DNA from: an uncultured bacterium
GTDB taxonomy: Bacteria; Verrucomicrobiota; Lentisphaeria; Victivallales; UBA1829
DNA length: 60,591 nt
NCBI GenBank assembly: GCA_949290385.1
Contig: CASERY010000118.1
Coordinates: 1-60,591, forward strand
Direction of reading: 5' to 3'
In this document: positions 1 to 9,661 of the stretch, one piece after another
Position numbering within the stretch: position 1 is the first letter of the stretch
Layout: the number at the start of each line of letters is the position of its first letter
Translations under genes and position numbers: made by a program
Notes under the pieces: generated by a model
Told to the model about the DNA's origin: nothing
Database searches by the model: none
The model's input: only the letters and a program-made list of their open reading frames with translations

Positions 1-1
1 C

Positions 2-154
2 AATTCCAAGATACTCTCTTATTGCCTTATTGGGGGACACCTAGCTGCATCTAGATTATATGTTGGCGATGTGTTATGTTTTGCCGTGAATCTGGACGGA
101 TATGAGGATGGCAGGAGATGTAAAACGAGAGTATTGGTAAGGGCAACTTTCTGA
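2..154 (+). CDS. Partial hypothetical protein, C-terminal end at left edge
   Basis: A reading frame is open from the left edge for 50 codons and ends in TGA. Its residues (for example GDVLCFAVNLDGYEDG) look like ordinary protein, while the other two plus-strand frames stop early. It is probably the tail of a gene that starts outside the window. No family is recognised and no start is visible. A strong plus-strand terminator lies about 200 bases downstream and could serve it. The frame could still be chance, so confidence is low. Confidence 0.35.
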   Translation, partial: NSKILSYCLIGGHLAASRLYVGDVLCFAVNLDGYEDGRRCKTRVLVRATF

Positions 155-349
155 GCATTAAGGCAGCAACTTGACGATTCAGAATTATAGAAAATTGAAG
201 GAACGACCTCGTGTTATAGTTTTTAAATTTCAGCCCAGATTTTGGGCTTGCTCTCCATTTTTAATTCATATATCTATATTTATAGTATTGATTATAAATA
301 TATTATACAAATAGATGGGTTTCTTGATTTATAAAATGAGGTCAGTATG

Positions 350-393
350 AGATTTTGGATCGTTTTTCAGAGACAATCCAAAATCTCTTTTTT
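350..393 (+). terminator. Rho-independent terminator, plus strand
   Basis: A perfect 11-bp stem (AGATTTTGGAT with ATCCAAAATCT) encloses a 15-base loop and is followed by a T-rich run. The direction suits the partial gene at the left edge. Confidence 0.65.
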
Positions 394-412
394 ATTATTA
401 TGACGAGAGACA

Positions 413-453
413 ATAAAAAATCCCGGATAACAAAGTATATCATTATCCGGGAT
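413..453 (-). terminator. Rho-independent terminator for the GH10 pair
   Basis: A perfect 11-bp stem (ATCCCGGATAA with TTATCCGGGAT) is flanked on its low-coordinate side by an A-run, which becomes a U-run in minus-strand RNA. It lies about 110 bases past the TAA that ends the first GH10 frame once TAG at 708 is read through, as expected for the end of that operon. Confidence 0.75.
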
Positions 454-560
454 AATTACCTAGGAAAGTACTGTTTTTTAAAAAAACAGATTGCTTAAAA
501 TAAGACTCAGCTTGTTTTAAAAGATCTTTCCCGGTGTCTTCAGACAGTCATCAAAGAACA

Positions 561-1907
561 TTATTGTTCGTCCTGACAGACAAGTTTAATGTCTGCTTCA
601 TTTTTCCGGCCTCTGACAAGTTTTTCCGTAGTATGGAAGGTTTTTCCGTCTTTTGTTCGGATCTGGACATCATAAGTTCCGAAGAAACCACGAAGATAAT
701 TTTTTGTCTATGAATCATAGACCGAATCCTGACGGGTGCACCATTCGTTCCAAATCAGGTTCCGGAGTGTTTCATAGGCCGGTTTCGGTGTCAGATCGCG
801 ATTTAAGAGGCCGCCTTTTGAAAAGTTTTCATTTCCAAGGGCAGTATCATCTACCAGATTCCACCAGATAATGCCGTTGGTCGAGGCATGGCCAAACCAG
901 ATGCGGTACATGGCTTCTGTGACTTTACGCTGAAATTCCTGACATTCAGGGCCCAGATCTTCACGCCCGGTAATCGTGACTTCCGAAATGGTGAGAGGGA
1001 GTCCTACTTTTGAATAGATATCCAGAACGTCATTGATATATTCCGGATTAAAAAAGTATTCTCCCCACCACGGAAGCATGTCATTGACATCCGGACACCC
1101 AATATGATGGCACTGTACACCGATGCAGTCGATGCGGCGTCCTGAGTAAAGCAGCCAGTTTTCCAGCATGTTGTTCATGGAATAATAGCCGTGATGGTCG
1201 CGCCAGAGAGAGCCGTCATTGTAATTGAAACGCGTGGACTTGGGGAAATATTTTTCCGCAATGTCAAAGGCAAAGTGTCCGAAGTCTTCCGGAATAAACT
1301 GAGAAGGTGTGTTGAATGTGATTTCATTCGTTACATCCCAGTTGAAAATACGGTCCCCGTAACGTTCTGCTATTTCACGGACATGCCGTTCATAGATTCG
1401 TTTCAGGTTTTCTGTTGTATCCCGCCGGAGCCAATCCGGGTTGTGATGATCGTAAAGAAGCAGATGCCCTTTAGGTGTAATACCGTTTTCCTCGCAGAAG
1501 TCAAGAAGAAGGTCGGGCGGGGGACGGCGGTAGATTTTTTTGCTGTTCCGGTCATAGCGGGGATGGCCTTTTTCCGGTTCAAGATCTCCCCAGTAGAAGG
1601 GAATGACCATCAGGTTGAACAGCTCTTTGAAATACTTTTTGTATGTATCGTTTTCCCAGGCTTCTGAAAATTCATCAAACATAAAGCCGTTGCAGCCAAA
1701 TTCATATTCATGGCCGATTTGCCGGAAGGAAATATCGGCCTGGCCTTCATACGGGGATCCGTCTGCGTTGACAAGTCTGTAGCGCAGCATACCTTTTCGG
1801 TAAAGCTCCGGACCGTGCTCAATGCGGGCAGCGGATTCCGGGTCAGGATGGTTGATGTATTTCAGAAGTTTCGCAATGTATTCTTTTTGCTGAACTGTGC
1901 TGGACAT
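561..1907 (-). CDS. GH10 family endo-beta-1,4-xylanase-like enzyme with in-frame UAG
   Basis: This is a glycoside hydrolase family 10 protein, expected to cleave beta-1,4-xylan or a related glycan by the retaining mechanism. The acid/base Glu is in WDVTNE (residue 195) and the nucleophile Glu in TISEV (residue 309). The ATG at 1907 follows a GGAGG Shine-Dalgarno. Translated conventionally the gene would stop at TAG 708, codon 400. The same frame stays open for 48 more codons to TAA 561, and that tail (RGFFGTYDVQ) matches the C-terminal tail of the adjacent paralogue (RGFRGSYRLQ). TAG therefore almost certainly encodes an amino acid. In that alignment it lies opposite Glu of the paralogue. The full length is 448 residues. 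No signal peptide is evident. It is 11 bases downstream of the second GH10 gene, so the two form one transcript. Confidence 0.85.
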
Positions 1908-1918
1908 TGGTTCCTCCG

Positions 1919-3382
1919 TTATTTTAATTCCATACAGGATTCATGCAGTTTTCCATCGGGCCCCTCCCACTGGAGACGATAAGAACCGCGGAAGCCGCGG
2001 AATTCAATGCGTCCTTCCTTGTCTGCCTTGACCGTGGTTTTTGTCTTCCATTCCTTATGAATAAGGTCATTCAGGGCAAAGTAGGACAGTTTCGGTTCCA
2101 TATCGCGAGTGAAGAGACCGGATACAGAAGGTTCTCCCGGTGCACCACAGTCATCCACTACATTCCACCAGGTAATTCCCATCATTTTGGGAATACTGAA
2201 CCAGAGACGGTAGAGATTGCGTGCAATGACAGCCTGTATAATCTGACCGCGCTGGTCACCACCGGGGGAGGTGATTGTGATTTCAGACAGATGAATAGGC
2301 AGATTCGCTTTTGAGATACAATCCATAATGCTCCAGACATGTTCCGGAGACTGTACCGTGGATTTTCCATCGGCGATATCCAGGCATGCCTGCGGATTGA
2401 ACAAATGCATCTGAGCACCCATGATATCGATTTTGCATCCACGTTCGAGCAGACTTTGAATCAGAGCAGGATAGGAATCTGCCATATGATAGTCATTGAT
2501 GTTAAGCTTTACGTTTTCCGGGAAGGCTTCCTGTGCAACTTTGAATGATTTATATGGATAATCTCCCGGCATGAATCCGTAGGAACTTTTGCAGAAACGA
2601 GAATTTGGAATAATACAGCCGGACTCAAAGTCCTGTGCACTTTCATTGACAACATCCCAGCTGTGAATGCGTCCTTTATAACGTTCTGCAATGCGACGGA
2701 TACGCAGTTCCAGTTGTTTGTTCAATTCATCCACATATTCCGGGATCATTGCAGCGATTTCATCAGCGCTTTTTGTCATGATATTGGTTCCACAGCGGAT
2801 ATCGGTCAGCATTTGAACCAGATATTCCTTCGGGAGTTTTGCAAGGAGCCAGCGCGGATACTGCCATGTGTGATTTCCCCATGTGAGGGTGTGGCCGTGC
2901 AGACGGATACCACGACTTTCACAGAAGTCTACAACGGGATCTGTGGCGGGACGACGCCAGTGACCCTGTTTTTTGGGTTCTGGGCATTGATTCCAGAATT
3001 CTGCACTGTCGCGATATTCCCCCTCGAAACGGCATTTCCCTTCTTCCGGTTCCAGAGGATTCCAGTAGAAGGCAATCGTGGCAGAATTAAAGAGTGTGCC
3101 GTAAAGTTCCTTGTATTTCCGGTTGCGTTCATCGGTCCCGAGCTGATTGAAATTGAAAATATGGGCGCCGAAGATAAAACTGTGAGAAGTCTGTTCTACA
3201 GAGACTTCCGTTCCTTCCGGGACTCCGGGCAGGAGAATGGAGGCGTCTGCCTTTCTGTTTTTCTCAATGTCTCTGCTGATTTTTGCCTGGACATCTGCAT
3301 TCCAGAGATTGCGATATCCTTCAGACATTTGAAGAAGCTGTTCTTCTTCTGTCATGGGAGACTGTTGAAGAGAAGTATTCAT
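1919..3382 (-). CDS. GH10 family endo-beta-1,4-xylanase-like enzyme
   Basis: This is a second GH10 protein of 487 residues and a diverged paralogue of its downstream neighbour. The acid/base Glu is in SWDVVNE (residue 247) and the nucleophile Glu in HLSEITI (residue 367). It ends in TAA with the tail RGFRGSYRLQ, which serves as the reference for the readthrough tail of the first gene. The start is placed at the ATG at 3382 because AAAGGAG lies just upstream; an earlier in-frame TTG lacks such a site. No signal peptide is seen, so it may act inside the cell on imported oligosaccharides. The tandem arrangement suggests gene duplication. Confidence 0.88.
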   Translation of the reverse strand: MNTSLQQSPMTEEEQLLQMSEGYRNLWNADVQAKISRDIEKNRKADASILLPGVPEGTEVSVEQTSHSFIFGAHIFNFNQLGTDERNRKYKELYGTLFNSATIAFYWNPLEPEEGKCRFEGEYRDSAEFWNQCPEPKKQGHWRRPATDPVVDFCESRGIRLHGHTLTWGNHTWQYPRWLLAKLPKEYLVQMLTDIRCGTNIMTKSADEIAAMIPEYVDELNKQLELRIRRIAERYKGRIHSWDVVNESAQDFESGCIIPNSRFCKSSYGFMPGDYPYKSFKVAQEAFPENVKLNINDYHMADSYPALIQSLLERGCKIDIMGAQMHLFNPQACLDIADGKSTVQSPEHVWSIMDCISKANLPIHLSEITITSPGGDQRGQIIQAVIARNLYRLWFSIPKMMGITWWNVVDDCGAPGEPSVSGLFTRDMEPKLSYFALNDLIHKEWKTKTTVKADKEGRIEFRGFRGSYRLQWEGPDGKLHESCMELK

Positions 3383-3430
3383 CTGTACTCCTTTTAGATA
3401 GGTGATTGAATTGAAACAAAAATTCACAAA

Positions 3431-3448
3431 TTATTCATATTTGAATAA
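3431..3448. promoter_or_regulatory. Palindrome upstream of the GH10 pair, candidate operator
   Basis: A perfect inverted repeat, TTATTCA-TATT-TGAATAA, lies about 50 bases upstream of the GH10 start codon. Its position and symmetry suit a dimeric regulator. The regulator is unknown and AT-rich DNA makes chance palindromes likely. Confidence 0.35.
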
Positions 3449-3817
3449 TCATTGTTATTATTTGAACTTTAACCAATAACCATATCCTTCATTTTATAAA
3501 TAACAACCTTCTTTCATTTTTTTTCATGATTTTTTTTGAGCTTTCTGCAAAAACATCGGAAATGAAACTGAAGCATGGGCTTGGTATTGGTATTGTGTCG
3601 AAATATGGACCGGCGAAGATGAAAAGAGGAAGTTGAACAAGGGAAGTAAAGATTAAGTAGTAAAGTTGTTGATTTATCTTGAGACTGGTTGCTGGTCGTA
3701 TTTTTGGATCGAATGCTTATTTCATACACTTGTTTCGTGATTCTTCAGCGAGAATTGTTTTTGCCACGTGAATATTATCCTTTGGAATAGTCATGAGAAA
3801 AAAATTTCAGAAAACAT

Positions 3818-3845
3818 TTGCATTTTTCAAAAGGAGAAGTATATT
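3818..3845 (+). promoter_or_regulatory. Sigma-70-type promoter of the tRNA gene
   Basis: TTGCAT and TATATT are separated by 16 bases, and the second element ends 13 bases before the 5' end of the tRNA. The match is good although the first hexamer is not perfect. Confidence 0.5.
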
Positions 3846-3858
3846 TGCTCCTATTGAG

Positions 3859-3938
3859 TCGGAATGTAGCGCAGCCTGGTTTAGCGCGTTTGACTGGGGG
3901 TCAAAAGGTCGTGAGTTCAAATCTCATCATTCCGACCA
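3859..3938 (+). tRNA. tRNA-Pro (GGG) with encoded CCA
   Basis: A cloverleaf can be drawn. The acceptor arms are TCGGAAT and ATTCCGA, the D arm carries AGCGCAGCCTGGT as in bacterial tRNA-Pro, the anticodon stem is TTTGA/TCAAA with the seven-base loop CTGGGGG, and the T loop is TTCAAAT. The anticodon read from the loop is GGG, which decodes CCC and CCU as proline. CCA is encoded at 3936-3938. A terminator follows within 20 bases. It is the only tRNA I find in the window. Confidence 0.9.
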
Positions 3939-3955
3939 TTTTTTTTCGATTTTCC

Positions 3956-3990
3956 GCCGATCGGTTTACCGGTCGGCTTTTTCGTTTTTG
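3956..3990 (+). terminator. Rho-independent terminator of tRNA-Pro
   Basis: A nine-pair stem (GCCGATCGG with CCGGTCGGC, one wobble) has a TTTA loop and is followed by a T-rich run. Confidence 0.8.
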
Positions 3991-4583
3991 AGGCTGATTT
4001 GGTCCATTTGCAGTGCCGGAGGGAATCTCCTGTTTCCGCATTTCCCACTATGTTTCCGATGATCTCTCGATAATTTCTCCGAGGCATAATAGATGTCCCG
4101 GATACCCATGATTCATGCTGCATGAATGATCTCCCGATAATTTCTCCGAGGCATAGATGTCGCAGGTTTTTTGATTGGAAAAGCAAAAGCCGGAGAAACA
4201 CACAGAAAAATCCGACCTCTTGATTTTTGGTATTGAAAAACAAGAGTCTCTGCTTGCTGAAAATATATTATAATATATTCATTATAAATATATTGTTAAA
4301 AATATAAAGCGTAGAGCTTGGAAGTTTTAGTTGCAACAAATCTACCATTTTCGAAGTAAAACTCTGGAGAATTTAGCCATTTTTTCGATTTTTTTTCCTA
4401 AATTCCCGGGAAATGGTCATTTTTTCTGTCTGACAAACTGCTGGTCTTTTGCCGTTTATCTTTGAGTCCTTGCAGTCGGCTAATTGCTGGATATAGTAAA
4501 CCAAAGACTTTTATACCATCTTTTAATAAAAGTTGTCCATTGCATACGGCGTAGCCGGCAGTTTTTTGCATTTAAGCAATATA
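3991..4583. other. Intergenic stretch with repeat pair A
   Basis: Apart from repeat pair A, no gene is seen. Positions 4261-4320 are very AT-rich. Confidence 0.5.
4059..4161. repeat. Paired direct repeat A, period 67
   Basis: The sequence starting ATGATCTC and running through CGATAATTTCTCCGAGGCAT occurs at 4059 and again at 4126. There is one substitution, plus a three-base difference before a shared GATGTC. The DNA between the copies contains a small palindrome (ATTCATG-CTG-CATGAAT at 4111). See the finding on five such pairs. Confidence 0.85.
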
Positions 4584-4624
4584 AAAAAACCTTGGACCCA
4601 TAGAAACGGATCCAAGGTTTTTAC
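4584..4624 (-). terminator. Terminator of the zinc-ribbon gene
   Basis: AAACCTTGGACCC and GGATCCAAGGTTT form an imperfect stem flanked by an A-run on one side and T-run on the other. It lies 16 bases past the end of the minus-strand zinc-ribbon gene and could work in both directions. Confidence 0.75.
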
Positions 4625-4639
4625 ATTCATGAGACGATA

Positions 4640-5314
4640 TTATTCGCAGGGAGTTCCGCACTCAGCACAGAATTTTTTACCTGCAGGGATTTCAGAACCA
4701 CAATTTTTGCATTTTTTGGGGCCTCCAATTTGCGCACCGCACTCTGAACAGAATTTTTTACCAATTGCAACCGGATTTCCGCATTTCGGACAGACAACCT
4801 GAAGTTTTCCGCCACACTCTGAACAGAATTTTTTCCCTTTTTCGTTAACCGTTCCGCAAGCGGGACAGATGACTGCGTCAGAGGGAATGTTGGCGGAAGT
4901 GTTGTTTTTAGGAAGATCTTCGCCTCTAGAAAAAATATGTTGGTCGATACGTTCAAAAATTTCTTGCGGCAATTTCTTTTGTGTCCAAGCACCATAGGCC
5001 GCAGTCAATGCAAGCGGAGCAAAAGCGATGACGCCAACAGCTCCAGCACCGAGCTTATCCGACCATTTCCCATGACCGATTTCAACATTTACCGTATCGT
5101 CCCCAAACATTTTAATCTGTACCTGGAGAGCGTTAGCGGCTCCGATTAATTTCTTCCACTCTTTTGCATCCTTAGCCTGAATGATTACTGCATCAGGAGT
5201 GTCCATTTTCTGGGTTGTAAGTCCCTTTGAATTCTTTAAAAAGTCCTCCACAACAATACCGATTGTCTCCAGTGACACTCCCTCACATAACCGAAACATT
5301 TTGCTGTCTGCCAT
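4640..5314 (-). CDS. Membrane-associated protein with three C-terminal zinc ribbons
   Basis: The protein has 224 residues. The N-terminal half is uncharacterised and followed by a short hydrophobic segment (GVIAFAPLALTAAYGAW). The C-terminal third holds three near-identical zinc ribbons of the form CPxCG...KKFCxECG, eight CxxC-type knuckles in all being visible or partly visible. Such ribbons usually bind zinc and act in protein or nucleic acid contacts. The start is the ATG at 5314, eight bases after AAGGA; a TTG two codons earlier is less likely. It stops in TAA and is followed by its own terminator, so it appears to be a single-gene unit. The function is unknown. Confidence 0.8.
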   Translation of the reverse strand: MADSKMFRLCEGVSLETIGIVVEDFLKNSKGLTTQKMDTPDAVIIQAKDAKEWKKLIGAANALQVQIKMFGDDTVNVEIGHGKWSDKLGAGAVGVIAFAPLALTAAYGAWTQKKLPQEIFERIDQHIFSRGEDLPKNNTSANIPSDAVICPACGTVNEKGKKFCSECGGKLQVVCPKCGNPVAIGKKFCSECGAQIGGPKKCKNCGSEIPAGKKFCAECGTPCE

Positions 5315-6020
5315 TTCCAATTTCCTTTCATTTTATTATTAATAATTTTCTCCATACGATACGTGTATGCCGGAGATAATATCCCCGGAATCGATCAAGC
5401 ACACCACTAGTGCTTTGAAAATCTCAAGCATGGCAACAATAACCCTGACGAAAAGTGACTGGATTGATTGCGCTTTGCTTTTCCCGCTGCAGTCCCCATT
5501 AAATCATTTTATTTTTGAAATTCCTCCTGATTCAGATACTAAAAAGGTATACTCTGTCACAACTCAGAAGGCGCACCAATACCCGAAAAGACCATGCAAA
5601 CAAAGTACGCCAATATACATGACGCACTTCCTTTTTCTGTACTTTCGTATTTCTCTGAGCTCGATCCGCTTGAAGACTGGAATATTACGATTTTAGAGAA
5701 TTGTCAGTTCTTTCGTTTTCATCATTTCCTTATTTTTTGTGAAAAATATAGCATAACTAAATTGCAGCTCTGTTTATATGGGGGGACAGTACAAGCGATA
5801 AGATGTAAATTCGAGAATTATCTCATGACAGAAACCCATTGGTTGACTATGAAGAAGGCGTTGTCCTAGTGGATCTAATGTCACGGTGGACATTACATTG
5901 TAACTTGATTCGTTTCAGAGAATATCTTACACTGGAACCGTTATGTTATATTTCACCGATTCTTGTTGCACTCCACGAATTCGCTGAGTGTGGTAAAGGT
6001 TGACTGACGCTGTGTCCTCC

Positions 6021-6114
6021 TCGTTTTTTTGTGGTAAATTAACAACCCAAATCCTTGATAGAGACTGCGCTGGATCTTCCCTTCCTATCGTTTTTTTTGT
6101 GGTAAATTAACAAC
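6021..6114. repeat. Paired direct repeat B, period 67
   Basis: The sequence TCG, a T-run, then GTGGTAAATTAACAAC occurs at 6021 and 6088. The T-run differs by one base. The bases just before each copy (GACTG-CGCTG) are also partly alike, which suggests an old tandem duplication. Confidence 0.8.
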
Positions 6115-6415
6115 AGGTGTAATTCCGGACTTTTTTATTTCATTTCTGAGATTTTCTCAAAATACACTTATTTCTGTCAAATATCACCGAAGGATCGATA
6201 ATTTGCCGGACAATACTCTGGAAAAGACTGTCCTTTGAAAATCAATCCAATGTTTCTATCCAAGAGAATAAAAGAGAGACTTTTATGTAAAAGAGGGATG
6301 CTGCAGTCTGCTGTTTTTTTTAAAATTCAAATTTTTTTCTATTCATCGCTTGAAATATGAAAGAAAGCAATATACCATTTGATTGAACGTTCTATTTCTT
6401 CTGCTTCAATTTTGA

Positions 6416-6619
6416 TTCAGAACTGAGAATAGCTTATTGATACTGATTGAATTGCTCATTGTCATTGCAATGACTATCACTTTCCTGGGGGGATGCAGAA
6501 CCGCATGTTTTGAGTTTGTCCGGAGATACAGTTCAAAAGATTCAAAGCATTTCCTTCCCCAAGTATTCCAATGCGGATTTTGTGCAGTTTTTGTGTTTTC
6601 CAGGAATATTCCTTCATGA
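6416..6619 (+). pseudogene. Relic of a type II secretion pseudopilin-like gene
   Basis: The frame contains LILIELLIVIAMTI, which resembles the conserved N-terminus of prepilin-type proteins (FTLIELLxVIAI). Such genes are abundant in Lentisphaerota. There is no ATG or ribosome site at the expected place, the cleavage-site residues before LIEL are lost, and the frame ends after 67 codons. It is best seen as a decayed fragment; a chance hydrophobic stretch cannot be ruled out. Confidence 0.3.
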
Positions 6620-6910
6620 ATCGCGGGGAATTCAAGATAATCATCGGGGTACTTTGATGCAGACGTTGTACGCATGAAAAGCTTTTAAACTGTCAGAAGG
6701 AAAGTGTTTTTTTAAGCATTTTATTTTTCTGCCCTTGGATTGAGCCTGCAGTTTCAGAAGGAATTTCAGTGCTGCAATCTGAAGGTATTATCCGGGATTG
6801 TCAGTCATATGGATACGGTACAGAAGAAGGAAAATAAACTTTATTTCCTGTTCTTTATATATCATGTACAAGCGGATTTCAATCAAAAATAATGTAGAAA
6901 GGTTAAAACG

Positions 6911-9298
6911 ATGAAACGGTTCCTTACACTTGGCGTACTGGTTTGCAGTCTGGTGCTGGTCTCCGCTGTGATTGCCGCCGACAAGGGGGCTGCTCCCTTG
7001 GAAGAAAAACCAGTTCTTTTTGCTTCAGAACGCGGGACAAATTACAAGATTGTGGTTTCAAGCAGGACGAGTCTGCCTGAATATACAGGAGCACTTGAAC
7101 TTCAGAAAGCAATTCGGGATATGGAGAAAGATATTTCCCGTAAAAGCGGGGAAATCATATCTGTAGACCAGGTCCCTGCTGCACCCGTAAAGAGCATTGT
7201 AATCGGGACGCTGGATTCTCCGCTGATTCAGCCGCTTGCGGATCAATTGAAGCTCAGGAAATCTAAGGATGACGAAATTGCAATTTATTGCATTGACGGG
7301 AATATCTATCTTGCTGGAAACAGTCCTCGTGCGGCACTTTACGCTGTCTATGCGTTTATGAGAAAATATATGGGAGTAAAATGGTTGTGGCCGGGGGAAG
7401 ACGGGACTTTTTATACATCGGACATTGGTAGTGTTCCGAATGATTTGGCTTTCAATTACAAGCCGTCATTCCGATTCCGCATGATGAGCCTGCAGGAAAA
7501 AAACAGTGATGAAAGCCGTTTTTTCAATGTGCGCAACTTCGTCCATGATGAGGATTTTCGTTTCGGCGGAGACCGCTACACCGGTGGTGAAGCGATTTCC
7601 CCTCGCCGGAGCGATTTCAAGGATCATCCCGAGTGGTTTGCAGTAAGACCTGTTACAAAGGAGTGGTTTGAAAAACATCCGGAACTCTGTGCTGATCCGG
7701 TTGTCGAAGGTGATCAAGTCATGGTCCGTTATCTTCCGCCGCCGACAGGATGGAGCTGGGTTATCAATGGGTGCTGGTCCAACGAAGGATTTACCAATGC
7801 CTGTGTGGAACGTATGAAAGAATATATTCGCCTGAAGCAGGCAACCCACGTTTCCATGCACCCGGCAGACAGCATGGGCCGTTGTCTCTGTGACAAGTGC
7901 AAGGCTATGATTGATCCGGATGAATCCACCCGCTGGTACGACTATCATGCAAGACTGGTTCGGGAACTGAAAAAAGAATTTCCCGATTTGCGCTACTCTG
8001 TACTTGCCTATCAGGAATATTATACGGTTCCGAAGCACCCGGTGGAAGAAGTGGAGTTCGTAGAGTATTGTAATTACCGTCGCTGTTTTATTCATAAAAT
8101 CGGCAATCCGAACTGTGGAAGCAACAGAAGTGATTTCCAGACACTCGATGACTGGATTCACCATCAGGTCGGGAAAAAAGTTCCTGTCGGTCTCTGGGAT
8201 TACACCTATGACATGTTCAGTCCCATGCTTTCTGTCCCGGTTTATGCCTATTTCGCTGATCTCATTAAGTATTGTGCCGAAAATGACCTCGTGAAAATTT
8301 ATTTCGAGAATGGAAACGGTGCTCGGAAAAGCCGTCCCTCCACCTGGATTGCTGCCCAGATGATGTGGGATGCCAGTGCAGACCCGGAAAAACTGCTGGA
8401 CGAATACTGCAGAACAGCATACGGTCCCGGAGCAAAGTCCATGGCTGCTTATCACCGGGCCTGTGCACAAGCGTGGGAGGCCATGCCTGCTCATATCAGC
8501 CAATGCTTTAACAATCCAGCTGGAACTTCGAAGACTTATCTCAGTCAGGAACTGATTGCATTGGCGGAAAAATCCTTTGATGAAGCAGAGGCAGCCATCG
8601 AGGCGGTCAAGATTGACCGAAAGGATAAAGTTCTTGAAGAACGTGCAAAGCGTCTTCAGGCAAAACAGCTTACCGCGGTTGCATTTGAAAGGGAGATGTT
8701 CCGGGAATGGGTGACTTTGTATGAAAAAATGATGAAGGATTCCGTTATGCTGACGGTTTTCAAGGGAAGCAGCGATAATGACTTTGAAGCTTTCGGAACT
8801 GCTGTTCCGGATTTTCAGACTCGCGATAAAAAGCATACAGACAGCGTCAAAAGCAAAATTTACTGGACAGATGATGCTCTCCTGATCCAGGTTTCTTATG
8901 AAGATCCCAGATATGTTCCTTCCGAGTTCAAGCGGAACAAGGATGGAAACGGCACATTTTCCAATAGAAGCACAGAAATTTTCATTCAGCCGGAAGGCTG
9001 TCCGACATATTACCATTTTGCGGTCGGCGAACAAGGCGATTATTATGAAGGGGAAGCAATGAGTGGTGCCTGGGATGGTGAATGGTCATTCGACCGCAAA
9101 GCAGATCCAGGAAAATATGTTGTGACATTCAAGTTGCCGTTCAGCACATTGGGAAAAGTGCCTGGCAATGGTGAAATATGGAAGATGCTTATCATCTTTG
9201 ATGAACCGGGGCTGGGACCGGTCGGTGTCCCCTACGCTGCACATCATGATATTGGTGCAGGGGCGGATCTGATATTTAATGAAGGCAAACGGCCGTAA
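6911..9298 (+). CDS. Exported DUF4838 glycosidase-like protein with CBM9-like domain
   Basis: The protein has 795 residues and begins with a clear signal peptide (MKRFLTLG, hydrophobic core, cleavage after VIAA). Residues 40-180 resemble the alpha-glucuronidase-like N-terminal domain that accompanies DUF4838. The central part carries conserved DUF4838-like motifs such as HPADSMGRCLCDKCKAM. The last 180 residues look like a CBM9-type carbohydrate-binding domain (KIYWTDDALLIQV, STEIFIQPEG). It probably acts on polysaccharide in the periplasm or at the cell surface; the reaction is not known. AAAGG precedes the ATG and it stops in TAA. It is the first gene of the plus-strand locus that includes a LacI regulator. 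Confidence 0.82.
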   Translation: MKRFLTLGVLVCSLVLVSAVIAADKGAAPLEEKPVLFASERGTNYKIVVSSRTSLPEYTGALELQKAIRDMEKDISRKSGEIISVDQVPAAPVKSIVIGTLDSPLIQPLADQLKLRKSKDDEIAIYCIDGNIYLAGNSPRAALYAVYAFMRKYMGVKWLWPGEDGTFYTSDIGSVPNDLAFNYKPSFRFRMMSLQEKNSDESRFFNVRNFVHDEDFRFGGDRYTGGEAISPRRSDFKDHPEWFAVRPVTKEWFEKHPELCADPVVEGDQVMVRYLPPPTGWSWVINGCWSNEGFTNACVERMKEYIRLKQATHVSMHPADSMGRCLCDKCKAMIDPDESTRWYDYHARLVRELKKEFPDLRYSVLAYQEYYTVPKHPVEEVEFVEYCNYRRCFIHKIGNPNCGSNRSDFQTLDDWIHHQVGKKVPVGLWDYTYDMFSPMLSVPVYAYFADLIKYCAENDLVKIYFENGNGARKSRPSTWIAAQMMWDASADPEKLLDEYCRTAYGPGAKSMAAYHRACAQAWEAMPAHISQCFNNPAGTSKTYLSQELIALAEKSFDEAEAAIEAVKIDRKDKVLEERAKRLQAKQLTAVAFEREMFREWVTLYEKMMKDSVMLTVFKGSSDNDFEAFGTAVPDFQTRDKKHTDSVKSKIYWTDDALLIQVSYEDPRYVPSEFKRNKDGNGTFSNRSTEIFIQPEGCPTYYHFAVGEQGDYYEGEAMSGAWDGEWSFDRKADPGKYVVTFKLPFSTLGKVPGNGEIWKMLIIFDEPGLGPVGVPYAAHHDIGAGADLIFNEGKRP

Positions 9299-9325
9299 GT
9301 AAAAATGTGGTTCATATGGTCTAAG

Positions 9326-9422
9326 AGGGCGTGTTAATGTCCTGTACGGAGATCCAGCAGGCAGATTTCGTGTCCGAATTTTCCAGAAGGGTTATAGGGC
9401 GTGTTAATGTCCTGTGCGGAGA
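9326..9422. repeat. Paired direct repeat C, period 70
   Basis: AGGGCGTGTTAATGTCCTGT followed by one variable base and CGGAGA occurs at 9326 and 9396. The pair lies between the DUF4838 gene and the LacI gene. It is not palindromic, so it does not look like a normal LacI operator. Confidence 0.85.
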
Positions 9423-9661
9423 CATTGCCAACTGTTTGATGAAAATGTGATAAAAGATTTGTCAAGATGAAATCCAGTCTTAAGAGCTGTTTTCCTAATG
9501 AAGAATGTTTGTCACAATCATTTGCTTTATCCATGATTGAGTGGAACTGGCGAGAGACGGGAAAGCCCTGTAATTTTATAAGTCCGCAAAATTCCTGAAA
9601 CAGCACTGCTGTGATCAGAGAACAGAAAGGTAAAAAGCTGAAAAGGCAGAAGCAATATAGA

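Larger units (their letters stand above)
155..560. other. Intergenic stretch holding two back-to-back terminators
   Basis: No gene is seen. The stretch holds the two terminators listed separately and AT-rich sequence around 260-310. A short hairpin (GCCCAGATTTTGGGC) lies near 233-250. Confidence 0.5.
5315..6910. other. Long intergenic region before the sugar-acid locus
   Basis: About 1.6 kb holds no convincing intact gene. It contains repeat pair B, the pseudopilin relic and T-rich tracts near 6020, 6090 and 6315. Short open frames at 5367-5869 lack ribosome sites and recognisable families. The promoter of the following DUF4838 gene must lie at the right end, where TATATAT occurs near 6856. 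Confidence 0.5.

Noticed and set aside
5367..5869. Two overlapping plus-strand small frames
   Set aside because: They lack ribosome sites, show no family and have AT-driven composition. One would also cross a TAG, but this is not enough evidence.
7466..9034. Long minus-strand frame of 522 codons
   Set aside because: It is the antisense shadow of the DUF4838 gene, which has a signal peptide, a ribosome site and family motifs.
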